From: Bedellia somnulentella
Taxonomy: Eukaryota > Arthropoda > Insecta > Lepidoptera > Bedelliidae
NCBI GenBank assembly: GCA_963576735.1
Contig: OY755170.1
Coordinates: 21,250,875-21,314,874 of the forward strand
Reading direction: 5' to 3'
Length of the DNA stretch: 64,000 nt
This document shows positions 22,276 to 33,212 of the stretch, piece by piece. A program made the translations under genes and the position numbers. The notes beneath the pieces were generated by a model. The model ran no database searches. It had not been told where the DNA came from and was given only the letters and a program-made list of their open reading frames with translations. Within the stretch, counting starts at the first letter, position 1. Each line of letters starts with the position of its first letter.

Positions 22276-23060
22276 ACATACATACATGTACTCACGCCGT
22301 TAGTTCCCATCGGGATAGTATCGATCGTCACATTGTATGATCCTGGAAATACTCTCAAAATAATGGTTTGAGCTTTATCCACATTCACTCTTATTCCCTT
22401 TCTTTGAAAGATGCACATGCAATATTCATAATTTTTTGCAATCCTTCCACCTTTGTGCAAGTAATACATGATCGTTAAACAACATATAAGAGCATATAAG
22501 AGGAATTTAATATATATTGCTGAATGGGCTGATGCAGCGGTAGTTTTAATACTCCTGGTGTGTCCCCTTTCCAATCACCGTCTTGCAGCAGTCTGTGGTA
22601 CTTTAATCATAATAATTTATTTGCTATTTAACCAATATTTTTGGAAATAGAAGGACAACCAAAAAGCAACCAGCCCCTCACCAGCCCTCAGCATTTCGAT
22701 ACTTATCAAACCCAGCCTTCTCTACTTTTAAACATTTCATTGTGAACATATGCACCCTCTTTTTCAGAGTCCCTCAAAATAGCTCTTCCATACGTCCATC
22801 GTTTCATGCTATTTCATTATCATTTCTCACTGAATTTCCTCTCGTCTTTTGGGAAACTCCCTTTTCTTTTCGGATGTATTTCCAGAACAATTTTTGGTAA
22901 TTCCGGAAATTATTAGGGAGTTTTCTCTTACACCATTCTTGCACATCACGTTTTTTCTTTCCTTGTTTATTTTTTACCATTATTAACTCTCTCTTATTCA
23001 TGTTCTCATCATCTGTTCTGAAACTGCAAACAATAATGCACACAATAAAAATAAAGATCA
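22276..23060 (-). pseudogene. LINE-A reverse transcriptase remnant
   Basis: The - strand carries a broken RT region: a decayed counterpart of the FADD box (LFNDHVLLAQ) followed by KGIRVNVDKAQTIIL, a typical thumb-side segment. It ends with the LINE-A tail (GTGAGTACATGTATG, then GTATG units). Many stops and frameshifts. Confidence 0.55.
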
Positions 23061-24311
23061 AATACGCGAAAAAAATATATTGCGAAATTCAGCGTGTAAC
23101 GATTCTGATCAAGTTAGTTTTTTCTATTACTGTTTTATAGCAAAAATATATATTTGATGTTGCAGAATTTGATAAAGCTTAGCTGCTGAAAATGAAACTG
23201 TTCATTTGATATAGAATTTAAAGTATATTTTATTTAATGATAGACATCTATGTAACAGTGTGATAAATCAGAGAAAACAGGATCATGATTATTTGTCAGC
23301 TACGGAGCATTAATGATGGCTCATTTGCGTCAGAATGAATTGTATTGATGAAATCTAATGTAATATTTTCACATTACTGTTTTGATTGATTGGAAATATT
23401 GTGTTATAAGAATGTGTCCCAATTTTACAGATAGCAAAGCTAAACTTTAGGTTGATGATTTTATTGTTACCTGTATTGCTAGTACACAATTTTATCATAT
23501 AAATTAATTAAGTCACAGATGTACTTTTTATATAATATACATTGTTATCTTGTGGGTGTCTCAGGGTTTTAAACATTAGTACGTATATCGAAACGAGTGT
23601 GACTTAGTAAAGTACGAAAATATATTCATATATGAAATTGTTGATAAATTCTGCTCAATTAATATGAGAGGTATTTTTGATATTTATTAATATTTATGAT
23701 GCATGTCTATTCTTATATGGAGATTTATTCTGAAGTCATATGTAAGTATACGTCATCAACGAACAAATTGATAAATAGTATTTTACATATTTTTGATGCC
23801 TTCCCGTGCTGGTTGTGTATTACATGTTGAAATGATAGTTTTAGCGAGGAGATCGGTTTTAGTGTATTGGCCAGTATTCGCAAGCATTTAGGATTACAAA
23901 TTAAAAATCAGCCGGTCCAACGCCATCTTGAAATTAGCGTTACTTTAATTGAGGTCTCTAAATTTTATAATTATGAAAAGCTCTCTAAGTTGTGATTTTT
24001 CTACATTTTTATATTAATTTTTAAATGGAGTGTTTGCGTCCTTAGGTTTAAAATAATTATTTTTTGCATGTACTCAATATGACGTTACGTCACAACTGCC
24101 ACGTTAGTAAACGTTTGGCTTCCCATTACATTCCAATTTTATATTCCAATGATTGTATGTATATAATGGAAATTTAGCATGTCTACGAAACATACTAGTT
24201 TTACTCAAAACGTTTTTGTATTTTTGTACTAGATTTTGATATTAATAAATTATAATTTATAATTGTCTTCTTTTACTTAAATTCCTTTTTACCTGACTAG
24301 AGTCCTCCTTT
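23061..24311. other. AT-rich spacer
   Basis: No gene, repeat family or RNA recognised. Confidence 0.45.
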
Positions 24312-24600
24312 ATTAGTTAAACTAGCTTTTTGCCCGCGACTACGTCCGCGTGGACTACATTTTTTGCATCCGGTTTACGTCCAAAATACCAAAACACTAT
24401 CTGTTTTTTTATTATATTTATATTCCCGTGGGCTTTGTAACAGATATAAAGAACATTGAGGCTTTTTAAGTGATTATTGGGCGATGCAGTTGGAGACTTA
24501 TTTGACTTCATTTTCCCCATTTAACTTCCAAAAGTGGATAAAGAATTACTATCTAAAGCTGTGGCTACCCTTTTTTGGGGTTTATAGCCTTTAGTATATA
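24312..24600 (+). repeat. Composite repeat, second copy
   Basis: ACTAGCTTTTTGCCCGCGAC followed by the SINE-A body (GGCTTTTTAAGTGATTATTG, GTGGCTACCC). The junction is the same as at 100-365. Confidence 0.65.
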
Positions 24601-24622
24601 CTCATGAATAATTGATAAAAAG

Positions 24623-24705
24623 ATGGTGATCCCCCGGGAATCGAACCTGGGTCTTCCGTTCGATTAGTACTAACCAAACAGTATACCGATACGCCACGAA
24701 GACGT
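24623..24705 (-). repeat. tRNA-like sequence (pseudo-tRNA or SINE head)
   Basis: On the - strand GTGGCGTATCGG resembles box A, and CAGGTTCGATTCCCGG is a good T arm with box B. The acceptor and anticodon arms do not pair convincingly, so this is not called as a working tRNA gene. Confidence 0.55.
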
Positions 24706-24729
24706 TGGTGTAGGGTTCAAATGTTTGAT

Positions 24730-25165
24730 AACCTATATATCTAGTAGTCATACTATTGACAAACAATTCAATGGACATTTATTTTGACGAAAATGGATGA
24801 AACCCTTATTTTTTCCAAAAAGACTATTAAAGAAGAGTGATAAAGTCGTACGATGAAAAAACGAAACGTGTAAATATGGAGAACCATATAAAAGTTATGT
24901 TTTTTTTTGCTCCTGTGGGAACCCTTGCGAAATCCGGGATAAATAATATCCTATATGTTGGCCAAGTGTATAAGCTACATTCACACCAAATATGATCAGG
25001 TAGAATTAACGTGATGAACGGACATACAGACAGACATTTTTTCAAAAAGCGCGAATTTAGCTTCAGTATCGAAAATTAAACATATTCCACTGGTTTTTTT
25101 TTTTTTTTCAATGTACAGTTTTGAACTCGGTACAGTCTTATTATAGTATAGATAGATTTAGATGA
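24730..25165 (+). repeat. Family-D repeat, 3' part
   Basis: Contains GGACATACAGACAGACA, GCTTCAGTATCGAAAATT and ends TCTTATTATAGTATAGAT, as the family-D repeats do. Possibly the continuation of the element that starts at 24312. Confidence 0.45.
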
Positions 25166-25320
25166 ATTGGTTTATTTTAAATATAACACTGACATGGTCG
25201 CTACTGTAGGGTGTTTCCCAGTTTACCGTATGTCATGATTGTAACGTAACGCTGGGATCTAAGACCAAGTGTCACAAGTGATAGATATAGAGAAATACCA
25301 ACTTTGTGGGTATTTAAAGA

Positions 25321-25326
25321 TTTATT
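25321..25326 (-). terminator. Candidate poly(A) signal of the first M16 gene
   Basis: AATAAA on the - strand, 85 nt beyond the stop codon. Confidence 0.5.
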
Positions 25327-25410
25327 CAAAATATTAAACACCCGTCACTTAAACGTTGAGAGAGGTTCTTGTAGTATCCGACTGCGATCATCAAAAGCAA
25401 AATTACGGTT

Positions 25411-26817
25411 CTATATTCGAAGCCAATAGTTGTTTGCCCTGATCCTCGTGTAGTCTAACAAACCTTCGCAAGGACCAACAGCTGCCACTACGGGACATTT
25501 GTCGTAAAATAAGTCTTTGCATGTCTCTCTCACAGCATGCGCAGTAATATTGTCGATTTGAGTGATACTTTCAATCAAGGATGGGTGCTTGCATTTATAC
25601 AGCAAATGTGAACCTATATCATGACAAAGATTAGTAGGCATGCATGCGTTTGCTAATATTTTTGCTTTAGCAACTCTTTTTGCTCGATTTACTTCGCCCT
25701 CTGCTAAAGTGAAAGACAAATTCAAAAATTCGTTCATTACAAAGTGTACAAAGTCATCAATTTTGAGTGATGATGTTGTAAAATGTATACCAAAGAGACC
25801 GATGTCGCGGTATGCAATATAAAATGATCTGTAAGCATCACACAAATGTCCCACAGAACAGGTGCGACCCAAAAATTGTGAGTCAGTCGTACCACCACTC
25901 ATAGATTTATCCCAAGCCCCAAGGTAAGCCGTAGCTACATCTATTATAACTTTATTCTTACTGCAAAAACTTGGAGCCTCGAAAGCAATAGCAATATTGG
26001 CCTTTGATTTGCTGTCATCTCTGTAACGAATGTCGGAACCTGTGAATCTATAATCTGGTGTATCAGAACAGTGCCCTACTGCGAAAGGTGCTATTCTTGA
26101 TGCTACGGCCTGTACAAAGCTGCAATGATCAATGTTACCTACTGCTGCTACTGCCAAACGATTTAATGAGAGCCTTCGCTCCTTGTAAAGTTTTATCATA
26201 TCGCTTGTAAATTTCGATACTGAAGCAGTCTTTCCAACAACAGGGTAACTCAAGGATGTACCCATAAAAGCAGCCGCGTGTAAATAATCCATGACCAACT
26301 GAGTATCATCACTATCTAAATCAGTCATTTCGTGATATACGACGCTTTTCTCATGTTTAACATCTTTATCTGAAAAGTTATTATTATAGATACAATCGAC
26401 CAGTATATCTATACAAGTCTCGATGTCTTGGCAATGGCATTCGATGTAATAAGCGGACATTTGTCGATTCGTGAAACTTCGAAATTGTGCTCCTATGCTG
26501 TTCACGCATTTAACGATATCGCAGTGGGTTCTTCGACAAGTACTTTTATATATTATATGTTCTATGAAATGAGCAAGTCCGCGTTCGTAGTCAGTCTCAA
26601 ATCTCGATCCAGCGTCGTAGTAAAAGCCTACGCAGGCATTCATAATGTCTTTTTTATATGTCCCGACCATCGTACCACTCGGCAACAAGCTAACTTGGGT
26701 TGTATTTGAAGTCCGGAGAAAGTCATTGAATTCAGCGGAATAGCGAGTATATCGTGCACTGCTTAGCAATGGCGTCCATAGTCGTTTTAAAAAAGGTTTA
26801 AAAGTGGATAATATCAT
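25411..26817 (-). CDS. M16 metallopeptidase, MPP-beta-like, intronless, active site intact
   Basis: 468 residues, close to the usual length of mitochondrial processing peptidase beta. That enzyme removes presequences in the mitochondrial matrix together with a non-catalytic alpha subunit. The first 30 residues are basic with no acidic residue before Glu29, as in a mitochondrial presequence. The zinc motif HFIEH is at residues 83-87 and a glutamate at 163, giving the H-x-x-E-H-x75-E spacing of the family. Further conserved stretches include YLHAAAF, AIAFEAPSF, DIGLFGIHF and CPVVAAVGP. No intron interrupts it, unlike most nuclear MPP genes, so it probably arose by retroposition. Sequence is divergent (many Cys, loss of the glycine-rich loop). 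It may act in one tissue such as testis; this is inference. Confidence 0.88.
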   Translation of the reverse strand: MILSTFKPFLKRLWTPLLSSARYTRYSAEFNDFLRTSNTTQVSLLPSGTMVGTYKKDIMNACVGFYYDAGSRFETDYERGLAHFIEHIIYKSTCRRTHCDIVKCVNSIGAQFRSFTNRQMSAYYIECHCQDIETCIDILVDCIYNNNFSDKDVKHEKSVVYHEMTDLDSDDTQLVMDYLHAAAFMGTSLSYPVVGKTASVSKFTSDMIKLYKERRLSLNRLAVAAVGNIDHCSFVQAVASRIAPFAVGHCSDTPDYRFTGSDIRYRDDSKSKANIAIAFEAPSFCSKNKVIIDVATAYLGAWDKSMSGGTTDSQFLGRTCSVGHLCDAYRSFYIAYRDIGLFGIHFTTSSLKIDDFVHFVMNEFLNLSFTLAEGEVNRAKRVAKAKILANACMPTNLCHDIGSHLLYKCKHPSLIESITQIDNITAHAVRETCKDLFYDKCPVVAAVGPCEGLLDYTRIRANNYWLRI

Positions 26818-27250
26818 TTTCTTGTTATTTTAAAGTGATTGATAATAATTATTTGTTGTGATATGTTCCTTTAAAAAAATAAACTTTGATAATGAAGCAT
26901 AGAGCATAAGTGAATCAAAAGGAGGTACAATAATTTATAAGTAATTTAATGCCGAAATATTTTACTGGGTATTTTTCTGTGAAGTGGATATTTTAATGTT
27001 ATACTTAATAATTCTTCTGTTAAGTCATTATTGCATCACAATTTTAATCGATTTGAATTAGTCTTCATGTTGGACAGTTATCCTAGACCTCATTTTAAAA
27101 CATACTTATTATATTTTAAATCGATTAAAATTATCAAACTAAATAACTTTGCCTAGTACTACGTGCTTAGTTCATCGTTACAAATTTTATCTTTATATAT
27201 TCAGTATTTTAAGCGTGATAAAGTGACAAAGTTACACCCGTCATACAAAT
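26818..27250. other. Upstream region of the first M16 gene
   Basis: AT-rich; should hold the promoter, but no box is clear enough to call. Confidence 0.35.
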
Positions 27251-27254
27251 AATT

Positions 27255-28094
27255 CGGTATGCAAAGTTTTTTTTTTGGTATTTATTAAATATTTTTATTG
27301 AATAGCGAACACGAAAATAAAAGACCAATTTGAATATTTTTCATTTAAAATGAGTAATTGCAAAGTTATGATTTTTTAAAGATTGTTCAACTTTTAATGA
27401 CGTCATCGACCGAAAATATCGTAGCGACATGCAAATAAAGCGAAATGTTTAATAAAAATGATGCTGATTGCAAAACATTTCACAAATTTGTGATCTCAAA
27501 TGAAATTATAACGATATTATACTAAACATAACATAACATAAACGTTCACGCCGAATATCCCCGAAGGGGTTGGCAGAGGTACTAATACTTCTGAACATCA
27601 CGTGACTTTGTCACCTGGTGTTCAGAGTACCCACGTTTTGCATGGACAGTGTACTCACGTGATAGGGGGCAGGCCTATTGCCGTTTTGTACGAATACACT
27701 GTCACATGACTACGTACAACTCAGCCATGTGGGTTTCCTCACGATGTTTTCCCTCACCGTTAACAACCATGATAAATTAACCACACATATGTCTTTAGAA
27801 AAGACAAAATTGGATTTGAACACTAGTCGTTTGCACGATAACCGAGTGTTCTACCCACTGGGCTATCACGGTACTACTACTAAACAAACCTATGATTTTC
27901 GATATTTTAATTATAAACTGCAAAAGCGATGGTCTTTGAAATAACGTTGAAGGTCAAATACGGTTACAGTATTTTGTTAAAATAACAGTCATCTTAGCTT
28001 TGTTTGATTTAATTTCAAGAAAATATGTTTTAAAAACATAATATCTCGAAATGGTTTCGTAATCAGCACCACTTTTGTAAAACATTGCATACCG
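27255..28094. mobile_element. MITE-E copy (TIR CGGTATGCAAAG, AATT duplication), split by SINE-B
   Basis: Ends in CGGTATGCAAAGTTTT at left and, inverted, CGGTATGCAATGTTTTAC at right. AATT flanks it at 27251-27254 and 28095-28098. The same element, without the SINE, lies inverted at 46185-46643. No transposase frame. Confidence 0.85.
27529..27878 (-). repeat. SINE-B copy, full length, 8-bp target-site duplication
   Basis: Best copy in the window. The - strand head GTGATAGCCCAGTGGGTAG fits box A and TGTTCAAATCC resembles box B. The tail is a short (TTATG)n run. ACTAAACA flanks it at 27521-27528 and 27879-27886. Confidence 0.88.
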
Positions 28095-28099
28095 AATTG

Positions 28100-28225
28100 A
28101 AAGCCTCCGCGCGCAGTTTCAGCTGCGAGTTTAGTACTGCTTCAACTAGACAGATGGCGCTTTCGGTCCGTTCTACATCGCGGTGTGATTTCTTTTAAAG
28201 AGCCATATAAATACCTGGTCTTTAT
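28100..28225 (+). repeat. Repeat F copy (AGATGGCGC ... CTACATCGCGGT)
   Basis: CTAGACAGATGGCGCTTTCG, then CTACATCGCGGTGTGATTTC, then CATATAAATA. Similar blocks lie at 39335-39430 and 52140-52215, each followed by an AT-rich TATAAA-like stretch. Class unknown. Confidence 0.5.
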
Positions 28226-28295
28226 CCGGTATGAAGTATATCAACAGAGGTTACCTCACAATTTTTGGAAGAATAATCTGGGTTATTCTTATTAA

Positions 28296-28410
28296 ACCTT
28301 AACTTTCAACTGCCCATTGGGGTAGGGTAGGCAGAGACTATCAATTGCCTCTTAGTACGACCCTGGCAAATCTTTCTAGTTGCATTTACGTACATCAACC
28401 TTTTCATACT
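28296..28410 (-). repeat. LINE-A 3' fragment
   Basis: The - strand shows GATTTGCCAGGGTCGTACTA and GATAGTCTCTGCCTACCC, matching the LINE at 59740-59790. Confidence 0.6.
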
Positions 28411-29034
28411 TGCCCTTTTATTCTCTACTAGCTTTAAAGTTAAATGATTTAATAATTCTACGATCTCTTTTCCGATTTTTTTGTATAATTATTATTGCAG
28501 TGATATGCTGTAACAGATTTTCAGTCAATTTATTTCCATAGATAGTGAAACTACGTGGTTGAAATTTAATATTTAAACTGTGAACCGCTGCAAGGCCTAA
28601 GAATAAAATTAAAAACAAAAATATTTTAAAAGAGGGCTCTCTATGTATACATACCTATATTACATACATTATAAAACATTTTTTTTCTCTTAACCCGTAC
28701 ATTGAGGTGAAGCGTAGACCGGATATATATGTAGCACATTGTATGTGGTTGCAAATATTACTTTGTATTTCATACAATCACTATGATAGAACCAGACAAG
28801 TATGCGTTTTGATTCTAGATAAAAAAAAAACATGTTATTCTAGATATAATGTTTCACTTGCTGTTGCGAAACCCTACACGGATGAACCGACTCACACTTG
28901 GCCAATATTTTTTTCCGTCTCGCGTGTTACTACCAATTGAATTTTACCTAAGAGTAAGTGCAACCGCTATCAAATTTCATCGTAATCTGTTCATGTATTT
29001 TGTTTTTGTATTCAGAACTAAGTTTTGCCCATAC
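28411..29034. other. Spacer with degraded repeat sequence
   Basis: GCGAAACCCTACACGGATG to CAAATTTCATCGTAATCTGT resembles the 3' parts of family-D repeats. No gene recognised. Confidence 0.3.
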
Positions 29035-29045
29035 ACACATAATAC

Positions 29046-29292
29046 AGCTGTGTAGTGTCGGCTTAGAATAGCACTACCCCATTTCTTCCGGTGGGTATAC
29101 GTAAGAGGTGACTAACGGTATTGGGGCTTTTTAAGGGATTTTTGGGCGATGCGGTTGGAGACCCATCACCAACAACCTTTATTCTACCATCTTTTCCCCA
29201 CTCAACTTCCAAAAGTGGCTGAGGAATTTCTAATTTCTCAGTTCTGGCTACCCCTTTTAAGGATTTATAGCCGTGAGTATATGTATGTATGT
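29046..29292 (+). repeat. SINE-A copy, full length, 11-bp target-site duplication
   Basis: ACACATAATAC lies at 29035-29045 and again at 29293-29303. The tail has GTATATGTATGTATG. One of the best-preserved copies. Confidence 0.9.
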
Positions 29293-29396
29293 ACACATAA
29301 TACAATACAAACATTGAGTGTTACAGAATATATTTCATCTAATAAAAATGTTTGTTGTTTTGTTGAGACTGACAACAATATAAATGGTTTCTTTCT

Positions 29397-29623
29397 TCAG
29401 TTCACCTACCGCTGCATAGATAGCAGTCTGGTAAATTCTATGGATAAAAACTACGAGCCCAACAATGCTTTTGTTCCGTATGAGCAGTATCCAAAAGACA
29501 AACTAAAAGTTGGACCATTGTATTGGCAAGGTGCAAAGCGGGTGGAGAGACTCTTCTACACGATCACAGCGCTTGCTACGGATACAATTTTCATTTAATT
29601 CGTTGACTTGAGCTTTCAAATCC
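29397..29623 (+). repeat. Open stretch of unknown origin, end duplicated at 31190
   Basis: From TTCTTCAG| an open frame of about 66 codons runs to TAA at 29596-29598 (contains VPYEQYPKDKLKVGPLYW). The last 100 bp (TTGGCAAGGTGCAAAGCGGG through TTGACTTGAGCTTTCAAATC) recurs at 31190-31297 in decayed form. This favours a repeat over an orphan exon; no family recognised. Confidence 0.35.
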
Positions 29624-29624
29624 G

Positions 29625-30155
29625 TAGGAGGGGCATGCATGCCAAAGAAACTAGATACTTAAAAATTATAAAATTTATTCTTTATTGCAAGTATCGATCT
29701 TTTCAAAGTATTCACCCTGAGCACGTATACACTTTTCCATACGTCTGAACCAATTGCAAAATACCTGTGACGACTCTTTTTAGAAACCTCAGAAATCTCG
29801 AAATTATAGGCAACCAGCGCATCTACTTTGCTTTCAAACCTCTTCCCCTTTAGTTTTTCTTTGATTTTTGGAAACAAGTAAAAATCACAAGGCGCTAGGT
29901 CAGGGGAATACGGCGGGTGAGGGAGAATTGACTCATTTTTCGAGTTGAAAAAGTCTAGTGTTCTGGCAGCGTCGCCGCATTGTCGTGGTGCCAGAGAAGG
30001 TGCCGGATTCCTGACTTCGGTCGCTTGTCACACCAAGCTGATATTACGGTTGGAGCACAAACTGTCACATACCATTCGGAGTTCACCGTTCTTTCATTCT
30101 CTAGCACAACATAAGCAATATGACCCGTTTTGCAGAAAAACGAGGCGACCATTTG
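29625..30155 (-). mobile_element. mariner transposase C-terminal half (sister of 5724 copy)
   Basis: The - strand begins at the same [13 protein letters not shown] and includes SGIRHLLWHHDNAA, then a frameshift, then [14 protein letters not shown] and [11 protein letters not shown]. Only the second catalytic aspartate block is clean. The 3' end has AAACTAGATACTT...CATGCATGCC mirrored against the 5724 copy. The N-terminal half is missing at exactly the same point. Confidence 0.75.
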
Positions 30156-30248
30156 TTTCTGTGTGCTAATAAATAGCTAATATTAATAATTTAATATTAT
30201 ACAAATAATATAATATTATAATTATTATAATTTAAATTTGTAGTTTAA

Positions 30249-30450
30249 TAGCTGTGTAGTGTCATTTCTTCCGGTGGGTGTCCGTAATCCCCAATGGGCT
30301 TTAGAGGGATTTTTGGGCGATGCGGTTGGAGACCCATCACCAACCACCTATAATTTACCATCTTTTCCTTACTCAAATTTCCAAAGTGGCTGAGGAATTT
30401 CTAATTCCTTAGCTCTGGCTACTCCTTCTCGGGATATATATGTATATAAT
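30249..30450 (+). repeat. SINE-A copy with head deletion
   Basis: TAGCTGTGTAGTGTCATTTC skips about 20 bp of the head, then follows the consensus to GATATATATGTATATAA. Confidence 0.75.
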
Positions 30451-30451
30451 T

Positions 30452-30545
30452 TTTAGCCCTTTCCCCCTCAATATCGAAAAGCGTCTGAAGAATTACGAAC
30501 TCCAAAGCTGTGGCTACCCCTGTTTGGGATTTTTCAGCAGTATGT
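30452..30545 (+). repeat. SINE-A 3' fragment
   Basis: A second decayed 3' end (GTGGCTACCCCTGTTTGGGA) lies directly after the previous copy, giving a head-to-tail pair. Confidence 0.5.
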
Positions 30546-30796
30546 ATATTTTTTTACAGTGCACGTGTCAATTTTTTAGCTCTCGTTTTGATATATTTCA
30601 ATATTCAAAACTTAGAAACAAAGCTAATATCATGTACACGTCCGGCAAATAACGTTGCGGTTGAATTGAGCCATAAAAGTGAAGGAGCGAACAGGTGCGA
30701 TCCGTAATATTTGTGTCTCTGTGTCTTCTCCGTGCTTTTGAGTAGAATTTCAATAAAATGCCTGATATTGTACCCCTGTTTCGACACCTTACTATA

Positions 30797-31046
30797 CATA
30801 CATACGTATACTCAAGGCTTTAAATCCCTGGAAAGGGTAGCCAGAGCTAATGAATTAGAAATTCCTCAGCCGCTTTTGGAAAGTTGAGTGGGGAAAAGAT
30901 GGAAAAATAAAGGTTGTTGGTGATGGGTCTCCAACCGCATCGCCCAGATATCCCTTAAAAGCCCCAGTACCGTTAGTTGCCTCTTACCTACACCCATCGG
31001 AAGAAATGGGGTAGTGTCATTCTAAGCCACTAGATATTACACAGCT
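30797..31046 (-). repeat. SINE-A copy, near full length
   Basis: TTACTATA at 30789-30796 recurs just after the copy (within 31050-31060), a probable target-site duplication. Confidence 0.8.
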
Positions 31047-31189
31047 AAACTTTACTATAGTCACTTAGAAGTTAATTCCGCAAATTTTCTGGAAAACTAG
31101 ATAAAACTCAGACTTTGAAACAGTTTATCGTTTTTCATGTAACTAGATAGGTACCATTAGATTATAAGCTGGTTTTTCCGTGGCTTATC

Positions 31190-31297
31190 TGCTAATTGGC
31201 AAGTTGCAAAGCAGGCAGAGGGAGTAGTTCAGACGGTCACAGCTGTGGCTACGGATAAAATTTTCATTCTTGTCGCTGACTTGAGCTTTCAAATCTA
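31190..31297 (+). repeat. Decayed duplicate of the 29515-29623 segment
   Basis: TTGGCAAGTTGCAAAGCAGG through GCTGACTTGAGCTTTCAAAT, with a 1-2 bp shift in several places. Lies 1.7 kb from its partner, same orientation. Confidence 0.5.
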
Positions 31298-31574
31298 TAT
31301 TGCAGTAAACATTTATATATTTTTTGAGATAAATTTAATATGGCCCTAGAAAGTTGTTTTAAATGTGTTGATGTGCTATTTGGAATTGTAATGTCCGCAA
31401 GAATATAGCGCTTGTAGTTAAAGCGGCTACACACGACCCTAAAATCAGAGCGCGAAATCGGGAGAGCGGTGGTGGGGATGAAATCGGCTACTACTCTACA
31501 CGCGTAGGGACGTGTGGCAGGGGCCAGTCAGTACCGTTTTTGAATGCCTACTGTCTCATGTCCCGATTGAAATA
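31298..31574. other. Spacer with possible DNA-transposon end
   Basis: AGCGGCTACACACGACCCTA at about 31421 and TCGGGTACGATTTACCTACA near 31907 could be the ends of one element surrounding the MITE below. Pairing is too weak to call. Confidence 0.25.
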
Positions 31575-31672
31575 ATCTTACTAATAAATAAAGGAAAGAA
31601 AACACTTCTTTCTTTTATTTATTAGTTATAATCCCAACATTAGGTTTTCATGAAAAAAACATTCTAATTTAT
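31575..31672. repeat. Inverted-repeat MITE without tRNA insert
   Basis: CTAATAAATAAAGGAAAGAA is mirrored by TTCTTTCTTTTATTTATTAG with only a few bases between. AGGTTTTCATGAAAAAAACA follows on the right. Same family as 63753-63988 but with no tRNA-like core. Confidence 0.7.
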
Positions 31673-33212
31673 GAAATAATCTTTATGTTTTTTATCCCAC
31701 AAATACGGCGAATCCTTGAATAGATCGATAGCTTTTGTACACGCTTCTCGATGTCTTTCTCCTTCGCCATGTTTTGGCGCGCAATAAACAACTATAGTCG
31801 CAAGCACGTCGAATCGTCGCGGAACTAAAACGCAGACTGCGTAGAAATCTAGGCGATAATCGTCCCTAAATCGTGAGTTCGCCCGAAGCGATTTAGGGCC
31901 GATAAAAATCGGGTACGATTTACCTACACATGAGGCAATCTATGACACGATACATAATATAATGTCAAGAGGGGGGCGAGATGCACTCACACTACACTAC
32001 ACCTTCCCCCTTTGCAAATAAAAAAATATTTATTATTAACATTTTTTTAAAGAAATTATTATTCATTAATCTATGGAATGGAATATCGAATAAAACTAGA
32101 AATTAATCTTATACTTCTTTAGAACCTATTTATCTATTTATTAAAACTTAACTATTATACTTAATAAAATCTGTTAGTAAAATCCGGGATAATCAAACAA
32201 ATCGTAGGCCAAACGATTTGCTGCGTAATCACAATCAAGTAATTATTTAATTACATGTCATAGTACTGTTACCACATATAATTATTGTTTACACATTTCA
32301 GCTTTACAATAGTCATTAACTTTATTATATTTCGTTTATTTTTTATAGTATTATCCTCTCTTATATTTTTATCATATATTTAAAATAGCTGTGGACGACC
32401 ATGCTTCCTTCTCAAGTCATATTTTTTTAATTTATATTTCATTTCTTATCAAGGCACACAATTATATATATTGGGTCGAACTTTTAAACATTAATTATTC
32501 ATTTATTTAACTTCATTTAATTCAAGGTACAAATTATTATTTTTATAACATCATAATGCGCATTTATATACTTATTCTATAGTCTCTCTCTTTTAACACT
32601 CTTTTGGTGTCCAATTTCCTTCACGACGGGTATTCAACCGCGTCATGATCAGATAAAAAGGATTCTGAGATCTGCTTTGTACCTTGGTGTACCTTGTATA
32701 ACTTTTCATACTGCATTCAAAAACTTTCCAATATTCTTACATTCCATTTTTAGTTATCAATTGGTAAGTAATCGAAATAACATTTGAGTGATCAAGTCAA
32801 ATGAACATCAAAAACTTACAAACTACATTTCATAAACTTTCAAATCCATCATACTAACTTTGTCTACATTCCATTACCTTTTTTAATCATAACAATCACA
32901 TCAGGTTACCATCTCAATCATACCACACACAACGATGACTTCATAGAATTCTTCACGCCATATATGTATGTAACGCTATCTCTTCTATCGCCGTACCAAA
33001 ACATATGCAATGCAAATATAAGCCTAGCAACAGCTATCTGAGAACACCTCCTTTTATCTAAATTCTTAATTTCTTCCTTCGATGAACCTCACGTTCATGT
33101 TTTTCAATATTAAATTCATTTGACTTTATTAACAGATTTCCTTTCATTACCACCATGTTTATTTAATATTTTCTTTTATAATTTAATCGTATATCTACTT
33201 CTTTTCTTTGAC
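31673..33212. other. AT-rich spacer
   Basis: No gene recognised. A GC-richer patch at 31780-31930 (GTCGCGGAACTAAAACGCAG, GCGATTTAGGGCCG) is unexplained. Confidence 0.4.

Noticed and set aside
24623..24705. Functional tRNA gene on the - strand
   Set aside because: Good T arm and box B, but the acceptor and anticodon arms do not pair well. More likely a SINE head or pseudo-tRNA.
28418..28618. 66-residue - strand frame with a signal-peptide-like N-terminus
   Set aside because: One hydrophobic stretch in AT-rich sequence is not enough; no family, no splice context, no flanking support.
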